Below are positions 34,867 through 43,589 of a DNA stretch of 64,000 bases, one piece after another. The stretch comes from Pseudomonas pisciculturae. Lineage in GTDB: Bacteria > Pseudomonadota > Gammaproteobacteria > Pseudomonadales > Pseudomonadaceae. Every line of letters begins with the position of its first letter. The stretch's first letter is position 1. Made by a program: the position numbers and the translations under genes. The notes under the pieces are model-generated. The model saw only the letters and a program-made list of their open reading frames with translations. It ran no database searches and had not been told where the DNA came from. The stretch spans positions 124,001-188,000 of the forward strand of contig NZ_JACVZE010000001.1 in assembly GCF_015461805.1 (NCBI RefSeq). The letters run 5' to 3'.

Positions 34867-36465
34867 TTACTTCACCTGGGTGGTGGCGAAGTTATTTGTA
34901 CCCAGAGGGCTTTGTTGGAAGCCTTCTACGTTTTTGCGCATTGCCGTGAACAGTTTCGGATAAGCCATGGGAAGCCAGGGTTGGTCTTTTTCGAAAACGT
35001 CTTGTGCTTGTTCATAGAGTGCAGCGCGCTGGCCGGGTTCAGCGACGGCGCGCGCCTTGTCGATCAAGGCCTGAAACTCTTTATTACACCAGCGGGCGTA
35101 GTTTTCGCCGTTTTTAGCCGCATCGCAACTCAGGTTGGGCGTCAGGAAGTTGTCCGGGTCGCCGTTATCGCCCACCCAGCCCGCCGAAACCATGTCGTGC
35201 TCACCGTTTTTGGCACGCTTGAGCATCTCGCCCCATTCCATGACTTTGATATTCACCTTCAAGCCGACCTGCGCCAAGTCTGCCTGCATGCGCTGGGCGC
35301 CGAGCATCGGGTTGGGGTTGGTCGGGCCGCCACCGTTGCGGGTAAACAGGGTGAATTCGGTGCCTTCCGGTACGCCAGCTTCCTTGAGCAGGGCGCGGGC
35401 CTTGTCCAGGTCGCGGGGCGGGTTTTTAAGCTTGTCGCTGAAACCCAGCAAGGTCGGCGGATAAGGGCCGGTACCCACCACTGCATTGCCTTTGCCGAAC
35501 AGGGCTTCGGTGTAGCCGGCCTTGTCGAATGCAATGTTGATGGCGTGGCGTACCCGTGGGTCGCTCATGTACTTGTGGGTGGTGTTCAACGCGGTGTAGC
35601 TGGTGGTCATCGCCGCCAGCTCATCGACTTTCAGGTTCGGGTCTTTCTTGATGCTGGGAATGTCATCCGGCTTGGGGAACAACGCGATCTGACATTCGTT
35701 GGCTTTGAGCTTCTGCAGGCGCACGTTGTTATCGGTGCTGATCGCGAGAATCAGCGGATCGACCTGCGGCTTGCCACGGAAGTAGTCCGGGTTGGCCTTG
35801 AACCGTGCCTGGGCGTCTTTCTGATAACGGGTGAAGACGAACGGGCCAGTACCGATGGGCTTGGCGTTGAGGTCTTCGGTCTTGCCGGATTTGAGCAACT
35901 GGTCGGCGTATTCCTTCGAGTGAATTGAAGAAAATGCCATTCCCAGGTCGGCCAAGAACGGCGCTTCGGGACGGGTCAGGGTAAAGACCACGGTGTGATC
36001 GTCAGTCTTCTCTACGCTCTTGAGCAGTTCCTTGAAGCCCATGCTTTCGAAGTATGGATAGCCCACGAGGGACTTCTTATGCCACGGGTGATTCGGGTCC
36101 AGCTGGCGCTGGAAGCTCCAAAGCACGTCGTCGGCATTCATATTGCGCGTGGGTTTGAAGTAGTCGGTGGTGTGGAACTTGATGTCGTCACGCAGGTGAA
36201 AGGTGTAGGTCAGGCCATCGGCGCTGATTTCCGGCAAGGCCTTGGCCAGTGCAGGAACCACTTCAGTGGTGCCAGGCTTGAAGTCCACCAGGCGGTTGAA
36301 CATGGTTTCGGCAGCGGCATCAGCGGTCACGGCCGTGGTGTACAGCACCGGGTCGAAACCCTCCGGGCTGGCTTCGGTGCAGACCACCAGCGGTTTGGCC
36401 GAAATGCCGACAGCCACGCTCAACAGCGCAGCGGCCATGGCGGCTTGTAGCGGGAGCATTTTCAT
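34867..36465 (-). CDS. dppA4: Peptide-binding protein, fourth of the dpp locus
   Basis: 532-residue periplasmic solute-binding protein of the DppA/OppA (SBP_bac_5) family with a signal peptide (about 1-24, ending VGISA). Family blocks: CTEASPEGFDP, YTFHLRDDIKFH, PIGTGPF, DNGDPDNFLTPNLSC near the C-terminus. It is the binding protein closest to the permease genes and the most different of the four. The start at 36465 has GAGGG upstream. It most likely binds di- or oligopeptides; which ones cannot be read here. Confidence 0.88.
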   Translation of the reverse strand: MKMLPLQAAMAAALLSVAVGISAKPLVVCTEASPEGFDPVLYTTAVTADAAAETMFNRLVDFKPGTTEVVPALAKALPEISADGLTYTFHLRDDIKFHTTDYFKPTRNMNADDVLWSFQRQLDPNHPWHKKSLVGYPYFESMGFKELLKSVEKTDDHTVVFTLTRPEAPFLADLGMAFSSIHSKEYADQLLKSGKTEDLNAKPIGTGPFVFTRYQKDAQARFKANPDYFRGKPQVDPLILAISTDNNVRLQKLKANECQIALFPKPDDIPSIKKDPNLKVDELAAMTTSYTALNTTHKYMSDPRVRHAINIAFDKAGYTEALFGKGNAVVGTGPYPPTLLGFSDKLKNPPRDLDKARALLKEAGVPEGTEFTLFTRNGGGPTNPNPMLGAQRMQADLAQVGLKVNIKVMEWGEMLKRAKNGEHDMVSAGWVGDNGDPDNFLTPNLSCDAAKNGENYARWCNKEFQALIDKARAVAEPGQRAALYEQAQDVFEKDQPWLPMAYPKLFTAMRKNVEGFQQSPLGTNNFATTQVK

Positions 36466-36500
36466 TCGGAGCCCTCTGCAATCGATGGGACCAGACAAGC

Positions 36501-36535
36501 GTAAACGGCGGGCTCGTCCTGAGCCCGCCGTTTAC
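36501..36535 (-). other. Strong intercistronic hairpin between opdP and dppA4
   Basis: A perfect 15-bp stem (GTAAACGGCGGGCTC and its complement) with a 5-base loop, only 10 bases past the opdP stop. No T-tract follows on the - strand. Likely to protect or delimit the opdP part of the transcript. Confidence 0.8.
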
Positions 36536-36545
36536 CTGGTGCTAA

Positions 36546-37949
36546 TTAAAGAATGTTGAACGGGATAGTGGTAACCAGACGGAACTCTTTGATGGAGCCG
36601 TCAGATTGATTTGCGCTGCCACGGTGTTCGACGTAGGTGGCGCGAATCGCGGTGGCCTTGAGCGGGCCGCTCTGGATAGCGTAGCTGGTGCCGATGCCGT
36701 ATTCCTGATGCTTCTCGCCATCCTGGGTCTTGATCTGCGCGCCGTAGCCGAGTGTGCCGTTGCCACTGTTGTAGTGAGTACCGTCAATGCCCCAGCCGCG
36801 TGCCGAGTAAACGTTGAACTTCAGGCCTGGCACGCCGTATTCGGCCATGTTGAGACCGTAGGCCACCTGGAAGGACTTCTCGTTCGGGCCGTTGAAGTCC
36901 GAGGTCAGGGAGTTGGCCAGGTAGATACCGTTGGTTTCGTGCAGGTAGTCGAAGTACTCGTTACCGTCCACTGCCTGATAAGCGAAAGTCAGGCTGTGCG
37001 CTTTGTGAGCCAGGCCAAAGGACAGGGAGTAGGTGTTGTTGTCGATCTCCCCCATCAGCTTTTTGCCTTCGTCTACGGTCTTGTAGTAGTTCAGGCTGGT
37101 GGTCAGGGCCAGGATCTGGCTGTCACCCAACTCGTGGGTCGCGCCGAAGTAGTACTGGTTCCAGAAGTCCTTGACGTTGGCGCCGAAGACGCTGGTCTTC
37201 AGGCTCTTGAACGGCTGGTAGTTGGCACCCAGGGTGTAGACCTTATCGGTCGTCGCGCCGTTTGCACCGCCGTCGCTGTACTCGGAACGGAATTTAGACA
37301 GGCTCTGTTCGGTACGCGGCGAAACGCGGTCGAACACGCCGCCCTGGAACGACAGGTTGGAGAATTCTTCGCTGTTGAAACTCACGCCCTCGAAGCTCGA
37401 CGGCAGGGCACGGTTGCCGATGTTGTCGACAATTGGCGTGCTGAAATTTTGGCGACCGGCGGTCAGCGTGGTGTTCGATACACGGAACTGCACGTTGGCC
37501 AGGCCCAGTTTGCTCCACTGGTCTACAGCGTCGCCATTTTCGTGCGCCAGGGTACGGTTGGACGAGCCCTTGATATCACGACGGCTGCGGTCCAGCACCA
37601 GTGCGTTGTACACCGCTACTTCGGTTTTCACACCGACGGTGCCCTGGGTGAAACCCGAGCTGGCGTTGAGGATGGTGCCCTGTACCCAGTTGGTACGGTT
37701 ACGGTCGGTCTTGGTGACACCGTGCTCTTTGTAGCTGAAGGTGCCCCCGCGGTATTTGCTTTCATGGGAGTACCAGTTACGCGTGGTGCCGCCCAGGCTG
37801 AAATCTTCGATAAAGCCTTTGGCCTCGCTTTGGGCGCTGGCGCCGGCCAGGGTGGTAGGAACGAATTCCTGGCTGGCGGGTTCAGCGTAGGCGGTGGCCG
37901 TGATGCTGCCGATGGCCAGGGCCAGAAGCGCTTTGCTGCTCAGTTTCAT
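36546..37949 (-). CDS. opdP: OprD-family outer-membrane porin (OpdP type)
   Basis: 467-residue substrate-specific porin with signal peptide (MKLSSKALLALAIGSITATAYA). OprD-family features: FIEDFSLGGTTRNWY near the N-terminus, the alternating beta-strand pattern throughout, and a C-terminal strand ending TTIPFNIL. Location among peptide-binding-protein genes points to dipeptide uptake; the PAO1 gene in this place is opdP, reported to take up glycine-glutamate. A strong hairpin follows the stop, and a palindrome lies 84 bases upstream of the start. Confidence 0.88.
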   Translation of the reverse strand: MKLSSKALLALAIGSITATAYAEPASQEFVPTTLAGASAQSEAKGFIEDFSLGGTTRNWYSHESKYRGGTFSYKEHGVTKTDRNRTNWVQGTILNASSGFTQGTVGVKTEVAVYNALVLDRSRRDIKGSSNRTLAHENGDAVDQWSKLGLANVQFRVSNTTLTAGRQNFSTPIVDNIGNRALPSSFEGVSFNSEEFSNLSFQGGVFDRVSPRTEQSLSKFRSEYSDGGANGATTDKVYTLGANYQPFKSLKTSVFGANVKDFWNQYYFGATHELGDSQILALTTSLNYYKTVDEGKKLMGEIDNNTYSLSFGLAHKAHSLTFAYQAVDGNEYFDYLHETNGIYLANSLTSDFNGPNEKSFQVAYGLNMAEYGVPGLKFNVYSARGWGIDGTHYNSGNGTLGYGAQIKTQDGEKHQEYGIGTSYAIQSGPLKATAIRATYVEHRGSANQSDGSIKEFRLVTTIPFNIL

Positions 37950-38032
37950 GGGTGAAGCTCCTTTGGTTCTCTTTTATATGCCGGTCTTTTTTGGTGATCC
38001 GGCTATTGGGTGTGGAACTCGTTCAAGCTATT

Positions 38033-38044
38033 GCAAACGTTTGC
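38033..38044. promoter_or_regulatory. Perfect palindrome upstream of opdP, LacI-family-like
   Basis: GCAAACGTTTGC is a perfect 12-bp palindrome 84 bases before the opdP start. Its central AAACGTTT core is shared with LacI/GalR-family operators (the Cra site at 7270 has the same core; the E. coli PurR box contains this exact 12-mer). Which regulator uses it, if any, is unknown. Confidence 0.45.
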
Positions 38045-38081
38045 CGTAGGAAAATTCCTAAAAAAAGGCCGCACGTTTGCA

Positions 38082-38102
38082 GCAAGGCGGTGTTCGCCTT
38101 GC
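38082..38102 (-). other. Hairpin between dppA3 and opdP
   Basis: Eight-base arms GCAAGGCG/CGCCTTGC around GTGTT, 18 bases past the dppA3 stop. A T-rich tract (from AAAAAAAGGCC on the + strand near 38060-38069) follows about 15 bases later on the - strand. Weak terminator or processing signal. Confidence 0.55.
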
Positions 38103-38119
38103 GCAATCCGGTTATTTTC

Positions 38120-39724
38120 TTATGGTGTGATACTGACGCCCGAGAACACGTTGCGGCCGAAGGGGCTCACTTTGAAACCTTCGACTTTCACGCTTAACGG
38201 CTGGTTAACCGTTGAGTGGGCGACGGGCGTGATCGGCACCTGCTGCTTGAGCAGTTGCTGCGCCTGTTTGTACAGAACAGTCCGTTGTTCGCGGTCGGTC
38301 ACGACCTTGGCTTGCTTGATCAGCTTGTCGTACGCCGGGTCACACCACATGGAGTAGTTGTTCCCGCCGATGGCGTCGCAGCTGTACAGGGTGCCCAGCC
38401 AGTTGTCCGGGTCACCGTTGTCACCGGTCCAGCCGATCAGGCTGATATCGTGCTCACCGTTCTTGGTGCGCTTGATGTATTCGCCCCACTCGTAGCTGAC
38501 GATCTTGACCTTGAGGCCGATTTTGGCCCAGTCGCTTTGCAGCATCTCGGCCATCAGCTTGGCGTTGGGGTTGTAGGGCCGCTGCACCGGCATCGCCCAG
38601 AGGGTGATCTCGGTGCCTTCCTTCACGCCGGCAGCCTTGAGCAACTCCTTGGCTTTTTCCGGGTTGTAGGCGGCGTCCTTGATGGTCTCGTCGTAAGACC
38701 ACTGCGTCGGTGGCATGGCGTTGACCGCCAGTTGCCCCGCGCCCTGGTACACGGCGTTCAGGATGCTCTGCTTGTTCACCGCCATGTCCAGCGCCTGGCG
38801 CACTTCGAGCTGGTCGAATGGCTTGTGGCGCACGTTGTAGGCGATATAGCCGAGGTTGAAGCCTGGCTTGGTCAGCAGTTGCAGATTCGGGTCGGCCTTG
38901 AGGGCGTCGACGTCAGCCGGGCGTGGGTGCAGGGTGACCTGGCACTCGCCGGCCTTGAGCTTCTGCACCCGCACTGAGGCGTCGGTGTTGATGGCGAAGA
39001 TCAGTTGGTCCAGCTGCACTTTGCTTGGGTCCCAGTACTGCTTGTTGGCCACATAACGGATCTGCGAATCCTTCTGATAGCGCTGGAACACAAACGGGCC
39101 GGTGCCGATCGGCTTCTGGTTGATGTCGCTGGGTTTGCCTGACTTGAGCAACTGCTCGGCGTATTCGGCCGACAAAATCGCGGCGAAGCTCATGGCGATG
39201 TTCTGCACAAACGCGGCGTCAACCGTGTTGAGGGTCATCACCACGGTGTGCGGGCCGGTTTTCTCGACCTTGGCAATGTTCTTGTTCAGGCTCATCCCGT
39301 TGAAGTACGGAAACTCGGTGGGGTAGGCCTTGCGAAACGGCTGATCGGCGTCAAGCATGCGGTTGAAGGTGAACAGCACGTCGTCGGCGTTGAAGTCCCG
39401 CGTCGGCTTGAATTCCTTGTTGCTGTGGAATTTCACCCCTTCACGCAGGTGAAAGGTGTAGGTCAGGCCGTCTTCGGAAATATCCCACTTGGTCGCCAGC
39501 GCAGGCACTACGTTGGTTGCGCCTTTTTCAAACTCGACCAGACGGTTGTACAGCGGCTCGGCCGCATCATTGTCGGTGGCGGTGGTGTATTGCGCGGTAT
39601 CAAAGCCTGCCGGGCTGCCTTCAGAGCAGAACACCAGGCTCTTCTTGTCGGCGGCGTGGCCCATCATGGCCACAGCCAACAGGCTGGTGCCAAAGATTGC
39701 GGATAGAACGGTGGTATGGCGCAT
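38120..39724 (-). CDS. dppA3: Peptide-binding protein, third of the dpp locus
   Basis: 534-residue SBP_bac_5 family periplasmic protein with a signal peptide (about 1-24, ending MGHA). CSEGSPAGFDTAQYTT, YTFHLREGVKFHS, KPIGTGPFVFQRYQ and GWTGDNGDPDNWLGTLYSC are shared with the dppA1 and dppA2 products, from which it has diverged by duplication. It is followed 170 bases later by opdP. The number in the symbol reflects position by comparison with PAO1, not proven specificity. Confidence 0.88.
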   Translation of the reverse strand: MRHTTVLSAIFGTSLLAVAMMGHAADKKSLVFCSEGSPAGFDTAQYTTATDNDAAEPLYNRLVEFEKGATNVVPALATKWDISEDGLTYTFHLREGVKFHSNKEFKPTRDFNADDVLFTFNRMLDADQPFRKAYPTEFPYFNGMSLNKNIAKVEKTGPHTVVMTLNTVDAAFVQNIAMSFAAILSAEYAEQLLKSGKPSDINQKPIGTGPFVFQRYQKDSQIRYVANKQYWDPSKVQLDQLIFAINTDASVRVQKLKAGECQVTLHPRPADVDALKADPNLQLLTKPGFNLGYIAYNVRHKPFDQLEVRQALDMAVNKQSILNAVYQGAGQLAVNAMPPTQWSYDETIKDAAYNPEKAKELLKAAGVKEGTEITLWAMPVQRPYNPNAKLMAEMLQSDWAKIGLKVKIVSYEWGEYIKRTKNGEHDISLIGWTGDNGDPDNWLGTLYSCDAIGGNNYSMWCDPAYDKLIKQAKVVTDREQRTVLYKQAQQLLKQQVPITPVAHSTVNQPLSVKVEGFKVSPFGRNVFSGVSITP

Positions 39725-40028
39725 GACAATCCCGATCCTTGTTTGTAGTCGTTATCAGTGAGCAATCTCCCGACCTTTCAGACAGGGTGACATCACTGAT
39801 CCCACGCATAGCAAGTGCCCTTCCTCAATTAGCGCCTCTGCTGTCCTACGACGTTATGGGTCGTGGGCTTCGCAGTAAATGCGCAAAATCGGACTGACCT
39901 TGTAGGCAATAGAGACATAGATCGCGGTTCGTTGCTGTAGGAAGCAACGAGTGCGAATGTGGTCTGTTTCCTACGGTCTGGGCGGATGCAATAACGGCGA
40001 CGTTATGAAACGTCGCCGCCAATGACCC
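39725..40028. other. Gap between dppA2 and dppA3
   Basis: 304 bases with no credible gene. A perfect 9-bp stem (39996-40004/40009-40017, GGCGACGTT) stands 12 bases after the dppA2 stop. A GTTGCT/AGCAAC pair lies near 39930-39948. PAO1 is remembered to carry a metallopeptidase gene and the regulator psdR between these two genes; neither is present here. Confidence 0.65.
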
Positions 40029-41657
40029 TTACTTGCCGCTGACGCTCACGCCGTAGAAGGAGTTCAGACCAAACGGGCTGATCTTGAAGTCCTGTACGGT
40101 GTTGCGCATGGGTTGATACACCGTCGAGTGCGCGATAGGTGTCATCGGGACTGCATCTTTGAGGATATGTTGCGCCTGCTTGTACAGCTCGGTGCGTTTG
40201 GCGACATCCGAAGTGGCCTTGGCTTCTTTTACGATGCCATCGAATTTCTTGTCGCACCATTTGGAGAAGTTGTTACCGCTCAGCGAGTCGCAGCCGAACA
40301 GCACGTTGAGCCAGTTGTCCGGGTCACCATTGTCACCGCTCCAGCCAATGATCATGGCCTGGTTCTCGCCACCCTTGGAGCGCTTGATGTACTCGCCCCA
40401 CTCGTAGCTGGTGATTTTTACGTTCAGACCGATCTTCTTCCAGTCGTTTTGCAGCATTTCAGCCATCAGCTTGGCGTTCGGGTTGTACGGACGCTGAACC
40501 GGCATGGCCCACAGCACGATCTCGGTGCCTTCCTTGACGCCGGCTTCCTTGAGCAGCGCCTTGGCTTTCTCAGGGTCGAACTTGGCGTCCTTGATGGTGG
40601 TGTCATACGACCATTGGGTCGGCGGCATGGCGTTGACGGCCAGTTGACCGGCGCCCTGGTATACGGAGTCGATGATCTGCTGCTTGTTCACCGACATGTC
40701 CAAGGCCTGGCGCACGCGCAGGTCGGCCAGTGGGTTTGGCTGATCGCTGCCCTTGACCTTGTCCATCACGTTGTAAGCGATATAACCCAGGTTGAAACCG
40801 GCCTGGTTCGGCAGTTTCAGGTCTTTGTCTTCGCCCAGTGCCTTGAGGTCGGCCGGACGTGGGAACAGGGTGACTTGGCATTCATTCTTTTTGAGCTTCT
40901 GGATGCGCACCGACGGGTCAGTGGTGATGGCGAAGATCAGGTTGTCGATCTTCACGTCTTCAGGTTTCCAGTAGTCCTTGTTGCCGGTGTAGCGGATGTT
41001 CGAGTCTTTCTGGTAGCTCTTGAACACAAACGGCCCAGTGCCAATCGGCTTCTGGTTGATGTCTGCGGGCTTGCCTTCTTTCAACAGTTGGGCGGCGTAT
41101 TCAGCCGACTGGATCGAAGCGAAGCTCATGGCCAGGTTCTGGATGAAAGCCGCGTCCACAGTGCCAAGGGTGAACTTGACGGTGTGGTCATCGACTTTCT
41201 CGATGTTCTTGATGTTGGTGTCCATCCCCATGTCCGTGAAGTACGGGAATTCGGTGGGGTAGGCTTTGCGGAACGGCTCGTCCTTGTTGATCATGCGGTT
41301 GAACGTGAACAGCACGTCATCAGCATTGAAGGTACGGGTCGGTTTGAAGTACGGGGTGGTGTGGAACTTCACGCCGTCGCGCAGGTGGAAGGTATACGTC
41401 AGGCCATCCGGGGACACATCCCAGCTAGTGGCCAGCCCAGGAATCACAGCGGTGCCGCCGCGCTCGAACTGGGTAAGACGGTTGAACATGGTTTCGGCCG
41501 AGGCATCGAAGTCTGTTCCGGTGGTGTACTGGCCTGGATCAAAACCGGCCGGGCTCCCTTCGGAGCAGAACACCAGGTTAGTCGCCGCTTGGGCGAACGG
41601 GGCTGCGGCCATAAGGCCAGCGCTAACAATTAACGGAATGACTGCGTGTTTAAGCAT
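40029..41657 (-). CDS. dppA2: Peptide-binding protein, second of the dpp locus
   Basis: 542-residue SBP_bac_5 protein with signal peptide (MLKHAVIPLIVSAGLMAAAPFAQAA spanned as two parts, cut near residue 25). Family blocks CSEGSPAGFDPGQYTTG, PIGTGPFVFKSYQ and GWSGDNGDPDNWLNVLFGC. The start at 41657 has GAGG upstream and an ACAACAAA tract at 41671-41678 just before it, which resembles a Crc/Hfq target. A terminator and a palindrome separate it from dppA1, so it likely has its own promoter. Confidence 0.88.
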   Translation of the reverse strand: MLKHAVIPLIVSAGLMAAAPFAQAATNLVFCSEGSPAGFDPGQYTTGTDFDASAETMFNRLTQFERGGTAVIPGLATSWDVSPDGLTYTFHLRDGVKFHTTPYFKPTRTFNADDVLFTFNRMINKDEPFRKAYPTEFPYFTDMGMDTNIKNIEKVDDHTVKFTLGTVDAAFIQNLAMSFASIQSAEYAAQLLKEGKPADINQKPIGTGPFVFKSYQKDSNIRYTGNKDYWKPEDVKIDNLIFAITTDPSVRIQKLKKNECQVTLFPRPADLKALGEDKDLKLPNQAGFNLGYIAYNVMDKVKGSDQPNPLADLRVRQALDMSVNKQQIIDSVYQGAGQLAVNAMPPTQWSYDTTIKDAKFDPEKAKALLKEAGVKEGTEIVLWAMPVQRPYNPNAKLMAEMLQNDWKKIGLNVKITSYEWGEYIKRSKGGENQAMIIGWSGDNGDPDNWLNVLFGCDSLSGNNFSKWCDKKFDGIVKEAKATSDVAKRTELYKQAQHILKDAVPMTPIAHSTVYQPMRNTVQDFKISPFGLNSFYGVSVSGK

Positions 41658-41816
41658 GTTGGCCTCATGATTTGTTGTCATTTTTGGTGGTGAGGGCGAC
41701 CTCGTGAGCCGGCCTGCGGATACTTATGCAGGGGCCATACCCATTGCAAGATGCAGAACCGTTAGGAGGGGTAAAGAGTGGTACGAACGTACTGGAATGT
41801 CGCAATTATGAAACTT

Positions 41817-41834
41817 TGTACATAATTACGTACA
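41817..41834. promoter_or_regulatory. Near-perfect 18-bp palindrome upstream of dppA2
   Basis: TGTACATAATTACGTACA is dyad-symmetric except for one base pair. It lies 160 bases before the dppA2 start and just past the dppA1 terminator in the reading direction. This is the expected place for a promoter operator. The binding protein is unknown; no regulator gene lies nearby. Confidence 0.5.
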
Positions 41835-41843
41835 TATAGAGGG

Positions 41844-41873
41844 TTTTTTCGGTGCGCCAAGCGCACCAAAAAA
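41844..41873 (-). terminator. Bidirectional-looking terminator after dppA1
   Basis: Stem GGTGCGC/GCGCACC with a 3-base loop, flanked by TTTTTT on the left and AAAAAA on the right, so a T-tract follows in both directions. It lies about 45 bases past the dppA1 stop. Confidence 0.85.
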
Positions 41874-41915
41874 GCACAACCGAGGCGTCTATCGCACTCG
41901 GTTGGGGCGCCACTG

Positions 41916-43517
41916 TTACTTATTTAGACTCACGCCGTAGAACGGTGTCAGGCCGAAGGGGCTGATCTTGAAGTCCTTCACTTCCTTGCGCAGCGGTTGG
42001 AAAACCGTCGAGTTCGCAATAGGTGTTATAGGTACTTGTTCTTTAAGAATTTTCTGCGCCTGTTGATACCACTTGATGCGCTGCTCACGGTCGTTGCTCA
42101 CCTTGGCTTGTTGCACCAGTTTGTCGTAGGCCGGGTTACACCATTTGGCGTAGTTGCTGCCCTTGACCGCAGCACAACTGTAGAGCACGCCCAGCCAGTT
42201 ATCGGGGTCGCCGTTGTCACCTGTCCAGCCATAAATCATCGCGTCGTGCTCGCCATTTTTGGCGCGCTTGATGTATTCGCCCCACTCATAGCTGACGATG
42301 TTGGCCTTGATGCCGATTTTTTCCCAATCCTGTTGGATCATCTGCGCTGACATTCGCGCATTGGGGTTGGACGCGCGCTGAACCGTCATTGCCCATAGGT
42401 TGATGGTCGTTCCAGGTGCAACCCCCGCTTCTTTTAGTAGCGCCTTGGCCTTGGTCGGATCATGGGGGGCGTCCTTGATCGCAGGGTCATAAGACCACTG
42501 CGCCGGAGGCAGCGCGTTCTGCGCCAATTGCCCGGCGCTCTGGTATACCGCCTTGATGATCGCCGGCTTGTCGATGGCCATGTCCAGGGCTTGACGTACC
42601 TTGAGCTGGTCCAGTGGGGGATGGGTCACGTTGTAGGCCAGAAAGCCCAGGTTGAAACCGGCTTGTTGCAGCACGCGCAGGTTGGGGTCTTGTTTCATCA
42701 CATCGATATCGGCGGGGCGCGGGTAGCCGCTGACCTGGCATTCGCCGGCCTTGAGCTTTTGCAGGCGCGAGGCGGCGTCGGGGGTGATGGCGAGCACCAG
42801 GTTGTCCAGTTTCACGTCCTCGGGTTTCCAATACTGTTTATTGGCCACGTAGCGAATCTGCGAATCCTTCTGGTAGCGCTTGAACACGAAGGGGCCGGTG
42901 CCCACCGGTTTTTGGTTGATGTCGGAGGCAGTACCCTGCTTGAGCAATTGGGCAGCGTATTCGGCGGACTGCACCGAGGCAAAACTCATCGCCAGGTTTT
43001 GCACGAAGGCGGCGTCCACATTATTGAGGTTGAAGCGCACGCTGTGGTCGTCGAGTTTTTCGACGCTCTTGATCGTGGTGTTCAGCCCCATGTCGGTGAA
43101 GTAGGGCGACTCGGAAGGGTAGGCTTTGCGAAACGGACTCTCGGCATCCAGCAGGCGGTTGAAGGTGAACAGCACATCATCCGCGTTGAAGTCGCGGGTA
43201 GGGGTGAAAAAATCAGTGGTGTGGAACTTGACGCCATCGCGCAGGTGGAAGGTGTAGGTCAGGCCGTCTTTAGACACATCCCAGCGTGTCGCCAGGCCGG
43301 GCTCGACTTCGGTACCCCCGCGCTTGAACTGGGTCAGGCGGTTGAACACGGTTTCGGCCGACGCATCAAAATCGGTACCGCTGGTGTACTGGCTGGGGTC
43401 GAAACCGGCGGGGCTGGCTTCGGAGCAGTAGACCAGGGTGCTGGCCGCTTGGGCCAACGGCATAAAGGCCAACAGGCCAGCGGCGAGGAGCAGCGGTTTG
43501 AAGGTGATTCTTTCCAT
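41916..43517 (-). CDS. dppA1: Peptide-binding protein, first of the dpp locus
   Basis: 533-residue SBP_bac_5 protein with signal peptide (about 1-25, ending PLAQA). Blocks CSEASPAGFDPSQYTSG, YTFHLRDGVKFHT, PVGTGPFVFKRYQ and GWTGDNGDPDNWLGVLYSC show close kinship with dppA2 and dppA3. The start at 43517 (GGGG upstream) is taken over the frame from 43556. It ends with its own terminator. Only about 45 bases lie between the terminator of the toxin gene upstream and this start, which leaves little room for a separate promoter. Confidence 0.88.
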   Translation of the reverse strand: MERITFKPLLLAAGLLAFMPLAQAASTLVYCSEASPAGFDPSQYTSGTDFDASAETVFNRLTQFKRGGTEVEPGLATRWDVSKDGLTYTFHLRDGVKFHTTDFFTPTRDFNADDVLFTFNRLLDAESPFRKAYPSESPYFTDMGLNTTIKSVEKLDDHSVRFNLNNVDAAFVQNLAMSFASVQSAEYAAQLLKQGTASDINQKPVGTGPFVFKRYQKDSQIRYVANKQYWKPEDVKLDNLVLAITPDAASRLQKLKAGECQVSGYPRPADIDVMKQDPNLRVLQQAGFNLGFLAYNVTHPPLDQLKVRQALDMAIDKPAIIKAVYQSAGQLAQNALPPAQWSYDPAIKDAPHDPTKAKALLKEAGVAPGTTINLWAMTVQRASNPNARMSAQMIQQDWEKIGIKANIVSYEWGEYIKRAKNGEHDAMIYGWTGDNGDPDNWLGVLYSCAAVKGSNYAKWCNPAYDKLVQQAKVSNDREQRIKWYQQAQKILKEQVPITPIANSTVFQPLRKEVKDFKISPFGLTPFYGVSLNK

Positions 43518-43561
43518 GGAGACCCCTGAAATGGCAGGCATAGATAAGCTGCCCAAACGAA

Positions 43562-43589
43562 AACGGCGGTCACCGAGGTTACCGCCGTT
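43562..43589 (-). terminator. Terminator after the large toxin gene
   Basis: Stem AACGGCGGT/ACCGCCGTT with a 10-base loop; on the - strand it runs into TTCGTTT. It lies 43 bases beyond the stop of the 43632-47486 gene and 45 bases before dppA1. Confidence 0.7.

Noticed and set aside
39621..39809. Short frame upstream of dppA3 as a regulator fragment of psdR.
   Set aside because: No helix-turn-helix or similarity by eye; it overlaps the dppA3 signal-peptide region in another frame.
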